DNA from: Pleomorphomonas koreensis DSM 23070
GTDB lineage: Bacteria; Pseudomonadota; Alphaproteobacteria; Rhizobiales; Pleomorphomonadaceae
Assembly: GCF_000425185.1 (NCBI RefSeq)
Contig: NZ_AULH01000013.1
Location: 1-64,000 of the forward strand
Reading direction: 5' to 3'
Length of the DNA: 64,000 nucleotides
Shown here in pieces: positions 27,297-37,509 of this stretch. A model generated the notes under the pieces. The model saw only the letters and a program-made list of their open reading frames with translations, was not told the DNA's origin and did not search any database. The first letter of the stretch is position 1, and each line of letters starts with the position of its first letter. A program made the position numbers and the translations under genes.

Positions 27297-28181
27297 ATGA
27301 AAATCGTCTTCACCGGCGGCTCCGGCAAGGCCGGCCGTCACGTCGTTCCCTATCTCAAGGACAAGGGGCACGACGTCTTCAACCTCGATCTCAAGCCGCT
27401 CGACTGTCCGGGCGTGACGACGCTTACCTGCGATCTCACCGATGGAGCAGAGGTCTACAGCGCGCTGTCCATGCACTTCGATTTCGACAGCCTCGCCACC
27501 GGCTCGCGGCCGGTGCTGGCCGATGCCGTGGTGCATTTCGCGGCGGTGCCGCGCATCCTGCTGGTGCCCGACAACCGCACCTTCGAGACCAACGTCATGT
27601 CGACCTACAACGTCATCGAGGCGGCGATGAAGCTCGGCATCCGCAAGGTGATCATCGCCTCCAGCGAGACCACCTACGGCGTCTGCTTCGCCGAGGGCGA
27701 CAAGGACTTCCATCAGTTCCCGCTGACCGAGGACTACGACACCGATCCGATGGACAGCTATGGCCTGTCCAAGGTGGTGAACGAAAAGACGGCGCGCGCC
27801 TTCGCCATGCGCTATGCGGCCGACATCTACGCGCTCCGCATCGGCAACGTCATCGAGCCGCACGAATACGTCAATTTCCCCGCCTTCATGGCCGACCCGC
27901 TGACCCGCAAGCGCAACGCCTGGAGCTATATCGACGCCCGCGACCTTGGCGAGATCGTCCATCTGTGCGTCGAGAAGGATGGCCTCGGCTTCCAGGTGTT
28001 CAATGCGGTGAACGATACCATCACCGCCCGCGAGCCGACGGATGATTTCCTCGCCAAGGTTTGCCCGAACACGCCGCATAGCTGGCCGCTGATCGGCAGC
28101 GAGGCGCCGATCTCCAACGAGAAGATCCGCACCATGCTCGGCTTCAGGGAACAGCACGACTGGCGGAAATACGTGGAGTAG
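27297..28181 (+). CDS. NAD-dependent epimerase/dehydratase family protein
   Basis: A 294-residue extended SDR. It shows a GGSGKAGR nucleotide-binding loop at residues 7-14, a SETTYGVCF segment, and the catalytic SYGLSKVVNEK near residue 160. Homologues are annotated as NAD(P)-dependent oxidoreductases and some act on uronic or deoxy sugars; I cannot assign a substrate. It is the last gene of the cluster starting at 25396 and is followed by a strong terminator at 28337. Confidence 0.85.
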   Translation: MKIVFTGGSGKAGRHVVPYLKDKGHDVFNLDLKPLDCPGVTTLTCDLTDGAEVYSALSMHFDFDSLATGSRPVLADAVVHFAAVPRILLVPDNRTFETNVMSTYNVIEAAMKLGIRKVIIASSETTYGVCFAEGDKDFHQFPLTEDYDTDPMDSYGLSKVVNEKTARAFAMRYAADIYALRIGNVIEPHEYVNFPAFMADPLTRKRNAWSYIDARDLGEIVHLCVEKDGLGFQVFNAVNDTITAREPTDDFLAKVCPNTPHSWPLIGSEAPISNEKIRTMLGFREQHDWRKYVE

Positions 28182-28336
28182 GCTTTGGGCCCAAATCCTG
28201 CGTCGACAGGCGGATTGAAGCGGGCATGCCGGCGGGTGTTCCTTCTACGCAAACCGTCGCCGAAATGACTGGTCCGGCGCGGGCTGAAGGATTGCGTGGA
28301 CCGTCAGTCGATCCTATCCTTGCATTTCGCCGCGTT

Positions 28337-28367
28337 GCGCCGGATGTCCAGTACATCCGGCGCTTTT
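28337..28367 (+). terminator. Rho-independent terminator after the oxidoreductase cluster
   Basis: A perfect 11-base stem (GCGCCGGATGT / ACATCCGGCGC) with a five-base loop is followed by TTTT. It is 155 bases past the epimerase-like stop. Between 28368 and 28594 the only other feature seen is a hairpin with arms CCGGACTTCC (28488-28497) and GGAAAGTCCGG (28507-28517) ahead of rmlC. Confidence 0.8.
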
Positions 28368-28594
28368 CGCTGTGGCTTGATGTCAAGATCATCTGGTGGA
28401 CGATTACGCGAGAATTCCGATCCGGCAATGGCTTCTGATGCGCTTCCGGCTACTGCCGATCCTTCGTTCCAGGCAAGTCAGGTCCGACCGGACTTCCTTT
28501 TCCTGCGGAAAGTCCGGGATGGATGCCGTGGATCGAGGCCGCGGCCTTCACTCTCGATGCCTGTGACGGTCTTCGAGCATCGAAGGAGAGTTTG

Positions 28595-29158
28595 ATGCAG
28601 TTCGCGCCTCTACCGGTTTCCGGCCCTCTGGAGATCGTGCCTCGTCGCCACGGCGACTCCCGCGGTTATTTCGTGGAGACGTTTCGTCAGGATCTGTTCG
28701 AGGCTGCGGCCGGATCAACCTCTTTCGTTCAGGACAACCAGTCGATGTCTGCGGAGGTTGGCACGGTGCGCGGCCTGCATTTCCAGTTGAGCCCGCGGGC
28801 GCAGGGCAAGCTTGTGCGCTGCCTGGTCGGCGCCATCCTGGACGTCGCCGTCGACATTCGCCGGGGATCGCCGACCTACGGCCAGCATGTGAAGGTCGAG
28901 CTTTCGGCCGGCAACGGTCGCCAGCTCTGGGTACCGCCGGGCTTTGCGCACGGCTTCTGCACGCTCGAACCCGATACCGTCATTGCCTACAAGGTGACCG
29001 ATTACTACAGCCCCGAGCATGACAGGGGCCTTCGCTGGAACGATCCGGCGCTCGGCATCGACTGGCCGGTGGCCGAGGACAAGGCGATCCTGTCGGCCAG
29101 GGACCGGGTGCAGCCACGTCTGTCCGAACTCGATGCCGATTTCGTCTACGCCTGCTGA
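28595..29158 (+). CDS. rfbC: dTDP-4-dehydrorhamnose 3,5-epimerase (RmlC)
   Basis: A 187-residue cupin enzyme, third step in dTDP-L-rhamnose synthesis. The catalytic histidine is in GTVRGLHFQLSP near residue 60, and other blocks are GDSRGYFVETF, LDVAVDIRRGSPTYG and WVPPGFAHGFCTL. ATG 28595 is preceded by AGGAGAG. It heads the rmlC-B-D-A operon. In rhizobia dTDP-rhamnose supplies O-antigen, exopolysaccharide or surface glycans; no glycosyltransferase for those adjoins. Confidence 0.93.
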   Translation: MQFAPLPVSGPLEIVPRRHGDSRGYFVETFRQDLFEAAAGSTSFVQDNQSMSAEVGTVRGLHFQLSPRAQGKLVRCLVGAILDVAVDIRRGSPTYGQHVKVELSAGNGRQLWVPPGFAHGFCTLEPDTVIAYKVTDYYSPEHDRGLRWNDPALGIDWPVAEDKAILSARDRVQPRLSELDADFVYAC

Positions 29159-29209
29159 TCATCCAGCCGGCCAATTCCCTTTCGCCTTCTCCTGACGCAA
29201 GGTGTTTCC

Positions 29210-30274
29210 ATGCGCGTTCTCGTCACCGGCGGCGCCGGCTTCATCGGATCGGCGGTCGTCCGTCATCTCGTGCTCGTCCGGGGCTACGAGGTGCTCACCG
29301 TCGACAAGCTCACCTATGCCGGCACGCTCACCTCGCTGCGCGCCGTCGACAACCATCCGAACCACCGCTTCCTCAAGGCCGATATCTGCGACCGCCAGGC
29401 GATTGCCGAGGCCTGTGACAGCTTCCGGCCTGACAGGGTGATGCATCTCGCCGCCGAGAGCCACGTCGACCGCTCGATCACCGGCGCCCGCGACTTCATC
29501 GAGACCAACGTCATCGGCACCTTCACCATGCTGGAGGCGGCGCGGCACTACTGGAGCGGCCTGCCGGCCGAGGACAAGGCGGCCTTCCGCTTCCTGCACG
29601 TGTCGACCGACGAGGTCTACGGCTCGCTCGGGGCGGATGGGCTGTTCACCGAGGAGACGCCCTACGATCCCTCCTCGCCCTATTCGGCCTCGAAGGCGGC
29701 ATCGGATCACCTCGCCAAGGCGTGGCAGCGCACCTATGGCCTGCCGGTGGTGGTCTCCAACTGCTCCAACAACTACGGCCCCTATCACTTCCCCGAGAAG
29801 CTGATCCCGCTGATGATCCTCAATGCCCTCGCGGGCAAGCCGCTGCCGGTCTACGGCAACGGCGCCAACATCCGCGACTGGCTCTACGTCGAGGATCATG
29901 CCCGCGCCCTCGACCTGATCGCCGAGCGCGGTCGTCCCGGCGAGACCTACAACGTCGGCGGCCGCAACGAGCGGAAGAACCTCGACGTCGTCGAGCGGAT
30001 CTGCGCGCTGATGGACGCTTACCATCCGGCGGGCGCGCCGCATCATCGCCTGATCACCTATGTCGCCGACCGTCCCGGCCACGACGCCCGCTACGCCATC
30101 GATGCCGCGCGCCTCGAAACCGAACTTGGCTGGAAGGCCGAGGAGACCTTCGACAGCGGCATCGACAAGACGGTGCGATGGTATCTGGAGAACGACTGGT
30201 GGTGGGCGCCGCTGCGCAAGGGCTATGACGGCAGCCGGCTGGGTCTCTTGAAGCCGGACGAGGTGAGGGCGTGA
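29210..30274 (+). CDS. rfbB: dTDP-glucose 4,6-dehydratase (RmlB)
   Basis: A 354-residue extended SDR, second step of dTDP-rhamnose synthesis. Motifs are [17 protein letters not shown] at the N-terminus, [22 protein letters not shown] with the catalytic Asp-Glu, and the YxxxK in [12 protein letters not shown]. Length is normal. Its stop overlaps the rmlD start by four bases (GTGA). Confidence 0.94.
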   Translation: MRVLVTGGAGFIGSAVVRHLVLVRGYEVLTVDKLTYAGTLTSLRAVDNHPNHRFLKADICDRQAIAEACDSFRPDRVMHLAAESHVDRSITGARDFIETNVIGTFTMLEAARHYWSGLPAEDKAAFRFLHVSTDEVYGSLGADGLFTEETPYDPSSPYSASKAASDHLAKAWQRTYGLPVVVSNCSNNYGPYHFPEKLIPLMILNALAGKPLPVYGNGANIRDWLYVEDHARALDLIAERGRPGETYNVGGRNERKNLDVVERICALMDAYHPAGAPHHRLITYVADRPGHDARYAIDAARLETELGWKAEETFDSGIDKTVRWYLENDWWWAPLRKGYDGSRLGLLKPDEVRA

Positions 30275-31161
30275 CCCGTCGCATCCTGGTGACCGGCATC
30301 AGAGGGCAGGTGGTCCGCTCGCTCGTCGAGACGGCCGCCGGGCGAGACGATATCGAACTGCTGCCGGTCGGCCAGCCGGAGTTCGACCTTGCGGTCACCG
30401 GCAAGATCGCCCCGGCGATCGAGGCGCTGAGGCCCGACGTCATCCTGTCGGTGGCCGCCTACACGGCGGTCGACGCGGCGGAGAGCGACGAGGCGACGGC
30501 GCTGGCCGTCAACGCTGCGGCGGTGGGCGAGATCGGCAAGGCGGCGGCTCGCCTCGACGTGCCGGTGGTGCATCTGTCGACTGATTATGTGTTCTCTGGC
30601 GACAAGCCCGCTCCTTACGTCGAAACGGACCCGACGGGGCCGCTCAGCGCCTATGGCCGGACCAAGCTGGCCGGCGAGCTGGCGCTTGCCGCCGCCACGC
30701 CCAACCACGCCATCCTCCGGACGGCCTGGGTCTACTCGCCATTCGGCAGGAACTTCGTCAAGACCATGCTGCGGCTGGGCGAGACGCGCGACCGCGTCGG
30801 CGTCGTCGCCGACCAGGTCGGCAACCCCACCTCGGCCCTCGACATTGCCGACGGGCTGCTGACGGTGGCGGACAACCTCACTGCGTCAGGCGCTCGAGAG
30901 CTGCGCGGCACCTTCCATATGACGGGCCGCGGCGAGACGAGCTGGGCCGGCTTTGCGGCGGAGATCTTCCGCCTGTCGGCCCTGCACGGCGGCAAGCCCG
31001 TCACGGTCGATCCGATCCCGGCCAGCGCCTATCCGACACCGGCCAGGAGGCCGGCCAACTCGCGGCTCGACTGCGGCAAGCTGGAGCGTCTGCATGGCGT
31101 ATGTCTGCCGGACTGGCAGCATTCGGCGGAATTGGTCGTCCGGCGGCTCGTCGCCGGGTAG
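30271..31161 (+). CDS. rfbD: dTDP-4-dehydrorhamnose reductase (RmlD)
   Basis: A 296-residue SDR, last step of dTDP-L-rhamnose formation. The start is a GTG overlapping the rmlB stop. The nucleotide-binding loop reads [12 protein letters not shown], slightly divergent from the usual TGxx[12 protein letters not shown], the YxxxK in [10 protein letters not shown] near residue 130 and [10 protein letters not shown] are clear. The C-terminus keeps [12 protein letters not shown] typical of RmlD. Confidence 0.92.
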   Translation: MTRRILVTGIRGQVVRSLVETAAGRDDIELLPVGQPEFDLAVTGKIAPAIEALRPDVILSVAAYTAVDAAESDEATALAVNAAAVGEIGKAAARLDVPVVHLSTDYVFSGDKPAPYVETDPTGPLSAYGRTKLAGELALAAATPNHAILRTAWVYSPFGRNFVKTMLRLGETRDRVGVVADQVGNPTSALDIADGLLTVADNLTASGARELRGTFHMTGRGETSWAGFAAEIFRLSALHGGKPVTVDPIPASAYPTPARRPANSRLDCGKLERLHGVCLPDWQHSAELVVRRLVAG

Positions 31162-31222
31162 GGGATTGCGATCGATATGCGGCGCCGCGGGGTTTGGGGC
31201 GGGAATTTGAAAGGGGCACTCG

Positions 31223-32086
31223 ATGAAGGGGATCATTCTGGCCGGCGGCTCGGGCACGCGGCTCCATCCGATGACGCTGGTCACCTCCAAGCAGCTGATG
31301 CCGGTCTACGACAAGCCGATGATCTACTATCCGCTTTCGACATTGATGCTGGCCGGCATCCGCGACATCCTGATCATCTCGACGCCGCACGATCTGCCGA
31401 ACTTCCAACGGCTTCTTGGCGACGGAGCACAGTGGGGCATCTCGCTCAGCTATGCCGAGCAGCCGTCGCCTGACGGTCTTGCCCAAGCCTACATCATCGG
31501 TGCCGACTTCGTCGGCTCCGGGCCGTCCTGCCTGATCCTCGGCGACAACATTTTCTACGGCCACGGCCTCACCGACCTGTTCGCCAGCGCCGCCGCACGC
31601 CCCGAAGGCGCTACGGTGTTCGCCTATCATGTCAGCGATCCCGAACGCTATGGCGTGGTGGAGTTCGACGAGAACCGGCAGGCGGTTTCCATTGAGGAAA
31701 AGCCGGCCAAGCCGAAGTCCAACTGGGCGGTGACCGGGCTCTACTTCTACGACGGGGACGTCGTCGAGATCGCCGCCAACCTCAAGCCGTCGCCACGTGG
31801 CGAACTGGAGATCACCGACGTCAACAAGGCCTATCTCGAGCGCGGCAGGCTCAACGTCGAACTGATGGGCCGCGGCTACGCCTGGCTCGACACCGGCACG
31901 CCCGACAGCCTGCTGGAGGCCGGCAACTTCGTCGGTACTTTACAACGCCGCCAGGGCATCAAGATCGCCTGCCCCGAGGAGATCGCCTTCCGAAACGGAT
32001 TCATCGACCGCAGCCAACTGGAAATGCTGGGAAAAAAACTCGGAAAGAGTGAGTATGGGAAGTATCTCATGGAATTGTGCCAGTGA
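31223..32086 (+). CDS. rfbA: Glucose-1-phosphate thymidylyltransferase (RmlA)
   Basis: A 287-residue nucleotidyltransferase that starts dTDP-L-rhamnose synthesis from glucose-1-phosphate and dTTP. The signature [16 protein letters not shown] is at residues 3-18, followed by [25 protein letters not shown] and [20 protein letters not shown]. The length is normal. It is the last of the four rml genes; the region after it is IS debris with no clear terminator. Confidence 0.94.
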   Translation: MKGIILAGGSGTRLHPMTLVTSKQLMPVYDKPMIYYPLSTLMLAGIRDILIISTPHDLPNFQRLLGDGAQWGISLSYAEQPSPDGLAQAYIIGADFVGSGPSCLILGDNIFYGHGLTDLFASAAARPEGATVFAYHVSDPERYGVVEFDENRQAVSIEEKPAKPKSNWAVTGLYFYDGDVVEIAANLKPSPRGELEITDVNKAYLERGRLNVELMGRGYAWLDTGTPDSLLEAGNFVGTLQRRQGIKIACPEEIAFRNGFIDRSQLEMLGKKLGKSEYGKYLMELCQ

Positions 32087-32164
32087 TCAGCGGGCCCAAA
32101 CGCGCTGACCTAACAGCCTGACCCGAAACTTCCACCGGGGCGGGCATCTGGCTTCAATTATCTC

Positions 32165-32213
32165 GCTTTCGGTGCTCGCGAACCTCAAGTTCGCTTCGCT
32201 CCGGCCCTCGAAA
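32165..32213. repeat. Structured intergenic repeat, copy B
   Basis: This is the second copy of the element at 22755-22807, with the same CGGTGCTCGCG...CGCTCCGG framework and stem GCGAAC (32178-32183)/GTTCGC (32189-32194). It sits in the IS-relic region between rmlA and the sugar ABC operon. Confidence 0.6.
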
Positions 32214-32239
32214 CCATCGCCATCTGCCTGATACCGCTG

Positions 32240-32326
32240 AGTTTCGAGTAGGGCACCAGGTATGACCGCCTGGCCGAGAACTATCTCGCCACCATCGCCC
32301 TGGATTTGAATGAGTTCCCTACCTGA
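32240..32326 (+). pseudogene. IS5-type transposase C-terminal fragment
   Basis: The frame ending at the TGA at 32324 reads TRYDRLAENYLATIALD, which resembles the last residues of IS5-family transposases (RYD-LA-NFLA pattern). An in-frame stop lies just upstream and the remainder of the gene is absent. It is a remnant of one insertion. Confidence 0.5.
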
Positions 32327-32405
32327 GGCCTGGATCCGCGAAGAACCCCGAGCCTGAGGCATCAAGCCATGCAGCCCGTTCGGCCGGAGCCGCAAAGCCC
32401 CATCT

Positions 32406-32500
32406 GGCTATGACAAGGCTCCATACCGCCAGCGCCACAAGGTCGCGAGAACCTGTTCGCCAAACGCAAGGGCTGGGGGCGCCTCGCTGCGGCCGTCCGA
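32406..32500 (+). pseudogene. Frameshifted IS5-type transposase fragment
   Basis: One frame gives GYDKAPYRQRHKV and, after a shift, another gives ENLFAKRKGWGRLA; together they match the segment of IS5 transposases just before the C-terminal RYD-LA block. In an intact element this would precede the fragment at 32240, but here it follows it, so the pieces come from separate or rearranged copies. The flanks 32087-32239 and 32501-32584 hold no gene. Confidence 0.5.
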
Positions 32501-32584
32501 ACACTCAAGCCGCACTCGAAGCCGCCGGCACGCTCATTATCGTCGCGCTGGACGACAAGGAGGCGGGGCAGGCTGATCCTTCCA

Positions 32585-33387
<803 letters not shown>

Positions 33388-33388
<1 letters not shown>

Positions 33389-34374
33389 CAGCGCCTCCTG
33401 CGGGAAAGCTGGTCGAAGGCGACGGCAACGATCACCAGGATGCCGGTGACGAGATCCTGCCAGAGCGGATCGATGCCGGCGAGCGTCAGGCCATTGCGGA
33501 GAACGCCGACGATCAGGGCGCCGATCAGCGTGCCGACGAGGCCGCCACGTCCGCCGAACAGGCTGGTGCCACCGATCACCACGGCGGTGATGGAATCGAG
33601 GTTGGCCGTCTGGAGGGCGTTGGGGTCGGCATTGGGGATGCGGCCAAGGGCGAGCCAGGCGGTGATGCCGTAGATGAGGCCGGCCAGCGCATAGACCTGC
33701 AACAGGTGCAGACGGACCGGAATGCCGACCAGCCGCGCCGCTTCGGGATTGTTGCCGATGGCGTAGAGATGCCTTCCCCAGCGCGTCTCGTTGAGCAGGT
33801 ACCAGACGATGGCGTAGAGCAGTAGCATGGCCAGCACGCCGTAGGTAAGGACGAAGCTGCCGATGCGGAAGGTGTTGCCGGTCAGGCCGAGAAAGTCGTC
33901 CTGTACCGGAAAGGCGCCGCCCTTGGAAATGAGGCGGAGGGCCGCCGTCAGAATGCCGAGCGTGCCGAGCGTGACGATGAAGGGTGGCAGGTCGAGCCGG
34001 CTGACCAGCGCGCCGGCGATGAGGCCGGACAGCGTGCACAGGATGGCCGCGAACAGCATCGACAGCATCGGATCGTAGCCGAGATTGACCATCTTGCCGG
34101 CGACGATGGTGCCGAGCACGCAGATGGCGCCGACCGCGAGGTCGATGCCGGCGGTCAGGATCACCAGCGTCTGGCCGATGGCCAGCGTGCCCACCACGAT
34201 GGTCTGCTGCAGGATGATCGACAAATTGTGAGGGGCGAGAAAGCGCGGATTGGTGACGGCGAACACCAGACAGAAAGCCAGCAGAACCAGAATGGGTCCG
34301 ACGGCGGGAATGGTCTTGGTTCGCGAAAACAGCCCTGCACCGGCCTCGGGGGCAGACGGAGTTGCGCTGCTCAT
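33388..34374 (-). CDS. Sugar ABC transporter permease (FrcC-like)
   Basis: A 328-residue inner-membrane permease of the BPD_transp_2 (CUT2) family with about nine or ten hydrophobic segments. Typical blocks are LVILTAGIDLAVGAI, PPFIVTLGTLGI, and GGTSLFGGRGGLVGTLIGALIVGVLRNGL. The N-terminal 20 or so residues are cytoplasmic. The closest type I recognise is FrcC-like, so a monosaccharide such as fructose, ribose or a related pentose is likely. Confidence 0.9.
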
Positions 34375-34554
34375 GGGGACCTCACAACTGACGTAGGATG
34401 AAAGCGGACCGGCGGACGTATCCGCCGGTCCAAACAGGCGCCAGCCGATCGGATTATGGTCTCTGCCGATCAGGATATCGGGTGTCGATCGACGCGTGCT
34501 CCAGAAGAAAACCGATCGGGATGGAGCCGGGTTTCTCCGGCCTCAGGGGCGACT

Positions 34555-35577
34555 TCAGTCGCCCCAGCAGTTCTGGAGGCCCCACTCGCTGTCCTTGGAA
34601 TCGAGGCCCGGCATCGGCTTGTCGGTGATCAGGTAGGAGCCGGTGTTGATGAAGCCGGACGGCTTCTTGCCGGTTGCCGCATACTCGGCCACCGCATCGA
34701 CGCCCATCGACGCCATCTTGTAGGGGAACTGCATCACCGTTGCGGCGATGATGCCGGCCTTGACGTTGCGAACGCCGGCGCAACCGCCGTCAATCGACGT
34801 CAGGATCACGTCCTTCTCCATGCCGAACGATTTCAGGGCCTGATAGCCGCCGGCCGCCGCCGGCTCGTTGATGGTGTAGACGACGTTGATGTCGCCGTTC
34901 TTGGACAGGAGGTTCTCCATGCCGACCTGGGCCTTGTCCTGGGCGCCGTTGGTGATGGCGGCGCCGGCAATGGCCGGATCGCCTTCGGCAATGCCGAAGC
35001 CCTTCAGGAAGCCGTCATGGCGGAAGGTATCGACGGTGCCGCCGGGCGTGCCGTCGAGCATGGCGATCACCGGTTTCTTGTCTCCGAGGGCGGCCTTGGC
35101 ATAGGCACCCTGCTGGACGCCGGCCTCCAGATTGTCGGTTGCGAAGGTGGCGTCGACCGCGTCGGCCGGATCGGTGGCCGTGTCGAGGGCAATCACCAGC
35201 ACACCGGCATCACGCGCTTTCTTGATGACGCCCAGCATGCCCGAGGAGTTGTTGGGCGTGACCAGGATGCCCTTGGCACCCGCCGAGATCAGGTCCTCGA
35301 TGGCCGCCACCTGGCCCTCGTTGTCGCCGTCGAACTTGCCGGCGCGGGCGATCAGCTTCAGGCCCTTGGTCTGGGCTTCCGCTTCCGCCGCCTGACGCAT
35401 CTTGACGAAGAAGGGGTTGACCTCGGTCTTGGTGACCAGGCCGACAATGACGTCCTCCGCATGCGCGTAGGATATGCCGACCGCTCCGACGAGGCCGAAG
35501 GCGAGAGCGAAGACCGCGCAGCCAGCCATGAATTGCGGCAGCACGTGACGAGACCTGTCGTGATGAGAAGTCTGCAT
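34555..35577 (-). CDS. Sugar ABC transporter substrate-binding protein (FrcB-like)
   Basis: A 340-residue periplasmic binding protein of the Peripla_BP_4 fold. A long signal region (about residues 1-40, QFMAGCAVFALAFGLVGAVG then AHA-ED) precedes VIVGLVTKTEVNPFFVKM. Further typical parts are LVTPNNSSGMLGVIKKARDAGVLVIALDT and VYTINEPAAAGGYQALKSFG. ATG 35577 has GGGAGGAAAGC upstream; further upstream codons are not conserved-looking. The 180-base gap to the permease may hold an attenuating structure, a common way to make more binding protein than permease. Confidence 0.9.
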   Translation of the reverse strand: MQTSHHDRSRHVLPQFMAGCAVFALAFGLVGAVGISYAHAEDVIVGLVTKTEVNPFFVKMRQAAEAEAQTKGLKLIARAGKFDGDNEGQVAAIEDLISAGAKGILVTPNNSSGMLGVIKKARDAGVLVIALDTATDPADAVDATFATDNLEAGVQQGAYAKAALGDKKPVIAMLDGTPGGTVDTFRHDGFLKGFGIAEGDPAIAGAAITNGAQDKAQVGMENLLSKNGDINVVYTINEPAAAGGYQALKSFGMEKDVILTSIDGGCAGVRNVKAGIIAATVMQFPYKMASMGVDAVAEYAATGKKPSGFINTGSYLITDKPMPGLDSKDSEWGLQNCWGD

Positions 35578-35639
35578 GCTTTCCTCCCAGGTTTTATCTG
35601 GAGCCGGTTCCTCTTCCGCTCCATGGCCATCCTCCGAGG

Positions 35640-35737
35640 CCATCTCGATTTGACATCTATTAAGGATGAAATCAAACATAAAAGATTTAGATTTATATAT
35701 TTCTATCCAAAAGTAGTCCTAAATTTAGGCGGGCTGT
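35640..35737. other. AT-rich spacer between kinase and binding-protein genes
   Basis: This is one of the most AT-rich stretches in the window. It includes a perfect 12-base palindrome CCTAAATTTAGG (35718-35729) just past the kinase stop and several TTTAGATTTATATATT-like runs. It may be an internal promoter for the ABC genes or a processing site; no ORF fits. Confidence 0.35.
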
Positions 35738-37315
35738 TCACTCGCCGAGATCTGGGTCTCCGCAGGCCCGCGGACCGATGCTTCGCATGGCCGCGCGCAC
35801 CGGCGCGAGGCCGGCCAGTTCGCAAGACGCGGAAAACAAGGGTTGATAGCGCGCCGACCGATCCGGGTCGGGGCGGATGTGCCGCCGCGAGCGGGCACCG
35901 AAGTGCGTGGCGCCCGCTTTGAAGTCAGCGACCACGCCGGCCGCGACGGCGCCGTGAATGGCCGCCCCGGTCGCCGTGGCGTGGGCAATGGTCGGCAGCT
36001 CGATTTCCCGGCCGAGGACATCGGCCATGATCTCCACCAGCAGGGGATTGGTTTCCGCAAGACCGGAGGTCATTATCACCCGCCGCGTGTCGATGCCGCC
36101 GGCACTGGCGAGATCGATGATCCGACGCGTTCCGTAGCAGAGCGCCTCCATCAGCGCCCGGTAGATGCCGGCCGCCGTGGTATCGAGGCCAAAGCCCATC
36201 AGCAGGCCGGACAGGTGCGAATCCGCGTGCGGAACACGGTTGCCGTTCCACCAGTCCAGGCCGACGAGATGGTTCTCGCCGGGGGAAAGCGTCGCCGCCT
36301 CGGCGTTGTAGGCGGCAAAACTGGCCGACAGATCGGGGCCGCGCGGAAAGGTCCGGACGAACCAGGCCAGCACATCGCCGAAGGCGGCCTGGCCCGCCTC
36401 AAACAGCCACAGGTCCGGCAGGGAGCCGCCATGGGCGACGCCCTCAAGGCCGGCGGGGAGGGCAAGGCGGCGTTCGGCGAGGAAGATATAGGCGGCCGAG
36501 GTGCCCAGCGCCCCCACCATCGTGCCGTCTTCGACCGCTCCGACGGCCGGCAGCACGGCGTGCGAGTCGATGATCGCCACTGCCACGGTGGCTGGCCCCA
36601 GAATGCCGGTGCGGCGGCGCCAGTCTTCGCTTAGCCGGCCGGCCAGGCCGCCCGCCGGCAGTGGCCGGCCGAGGCGGGATGCAAGTCCAGGTACGATGTT
36701 CCGGGGATAACCGGTTTCGGCCGAATACTGCGCCTTGTAGGCGGCAAAACCGAGATTGCGGGCCTCGCGGCCGGTCAGTCGCAGCACCATCCAGTCACCG
36801 GCCTCTATGAAGCGCTCGGTCGCTGCCCACACCGCCGGCGCTTCGGTTGCCAGCTCTGCCGCCTTGGCAAGCAGCCATTCGCCTGACACGCGGCCGCCGA
36901 AATCGTCGAGAAAAGCGCCGCCGGCGGCATTGATCGCGTCGGCGTAGCGCTGGGCGCTATGCTTCCAGAGCTTGACATAGGCATGCGGTTCGCCCGGCAT
37001 CAACGCCGATAGCGGCGTGCCGTCCGCCTTCGCTGGCAGCGGTGAGGACGCCGTGAAATCCAGACCGATCGCCAGGATGACCCGACCCCGCCCAAGGCGG
37101 GTCAGCACCTCCTCGGCAGCGACAAGATAATCGCCGGCATCCTGCAGGGCAAAACCTGTGGGGAGCGGCGTGCCGTCGGGGAGCGATCCGGTCATCACGC
37201 CATGGCGGTAGGGGACGGCATGGTGATCGGCGGCAACGCCCGAGCCGGCGTCGATCAGCACGCCACGCACCGACAACGTTCCGAAATCGAGGCCGATAAG
37301 ATAACGCTCGTCCAT
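35738..37315 (-). CDS. FGGY-family carbohydrate kinase, ribulokinase-like
   Basis: A 525-residue sugar kinase. The N-terminal phosphate loop reads YLIGLDFGTLSVRGVLID, followed by GLDFTASSPLP, GDWMVLRLTG, and the ribulokinase-like pair GALGTSAAYIF and GLDWWNGNRVPHADSHLSG. The C-terminal ATPase motif is VIMTSGLAETNPLLVEIMADVLG. Length and the WWNGNR block point to the ribulokinase (AraB) branch, so it probably phosphorylates a ketopentose or related ketose imported by the adjacent transporter. It is the first gene of the operon, divergent from the ROK regulator. Confidence 0.87.
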   Translation of the reverse strand: MDERYLIGLDFGTLSVRGVLIDAGSGVAADHHAVPYRHGVMTGSLPDGTPLPTGFALQDAGDYLVAAEEVLTRLGRGRVILAIGLDFTASSPLPAKADGTPLSALMPGEPHAYVKLWKHSAQRYADAINAAGGAFLDDFGGRVSGEWLLAKAAELATEAPAVWAATERFIEAGDWMVLRLTGREARNLGFAAYKAQYSAETGYPRNIVPGLASRLGRPLPAGGLAGRLSEDWRRRTGILGPATVAVAIIDSHAVLPAVGAVEDGTMVGALGTSAAYIFLAERRLALPAGLEGVAHGGSLPDLWLFEAGQAAFGDVLAWFVRTFPRGPDLSASFAAYNAEAATLSPGENHLVGLDWWNGNRVPHADSHLSGLLMGFGLDTTAAGIYRALMEALCYGTRRIIDLASAGGIDTRRVIMTSGLAETNPLLVEIMADVLGREIELPTIAHATATGAAIHGAVAAGVVADFKAGATHFGARSRRHIRPDPDRSARYQPLFSASCELAGLAPVRAAMRSIGPRACGDPDLGE

Positions 37316-37418
37316 GCCACCGCTCCCGATCGTGCCGTCAAACCTCAGGCGACAGGATCCTCACCACGCTGGGGCCACTAGTCAGTCCTGTTATGATCGA
37401 AAGTCAATATGATTTTGT

Positions 37419-37437
37419 CTATTATTATACATAATAG
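37419..37437. promoter_or_regulatory. Palindrome, candidate ROK operator
   Basis: CTATTATTATACATAATAG has perfect seven-base arms (CTATTAT/ATAATAG) around TATAC. It sits in the 194-base divergent promoter region between the kinase operon and the ROK regulator, within a strongly AT-rich patch. AT-rich inverted repeats are the known targets of NagC/Mlc-type ROK repressors. The same heptamer recurs inverted at 39260. Confidence 0.55.
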
Positions 37438-37509
37438 CGGCATCGAAGGCCTTGGCGCTTTCGTCGAAGGCGTTTATTGGCTACATCTGGTCGAGCAGGA
37501 GAAAATCAT

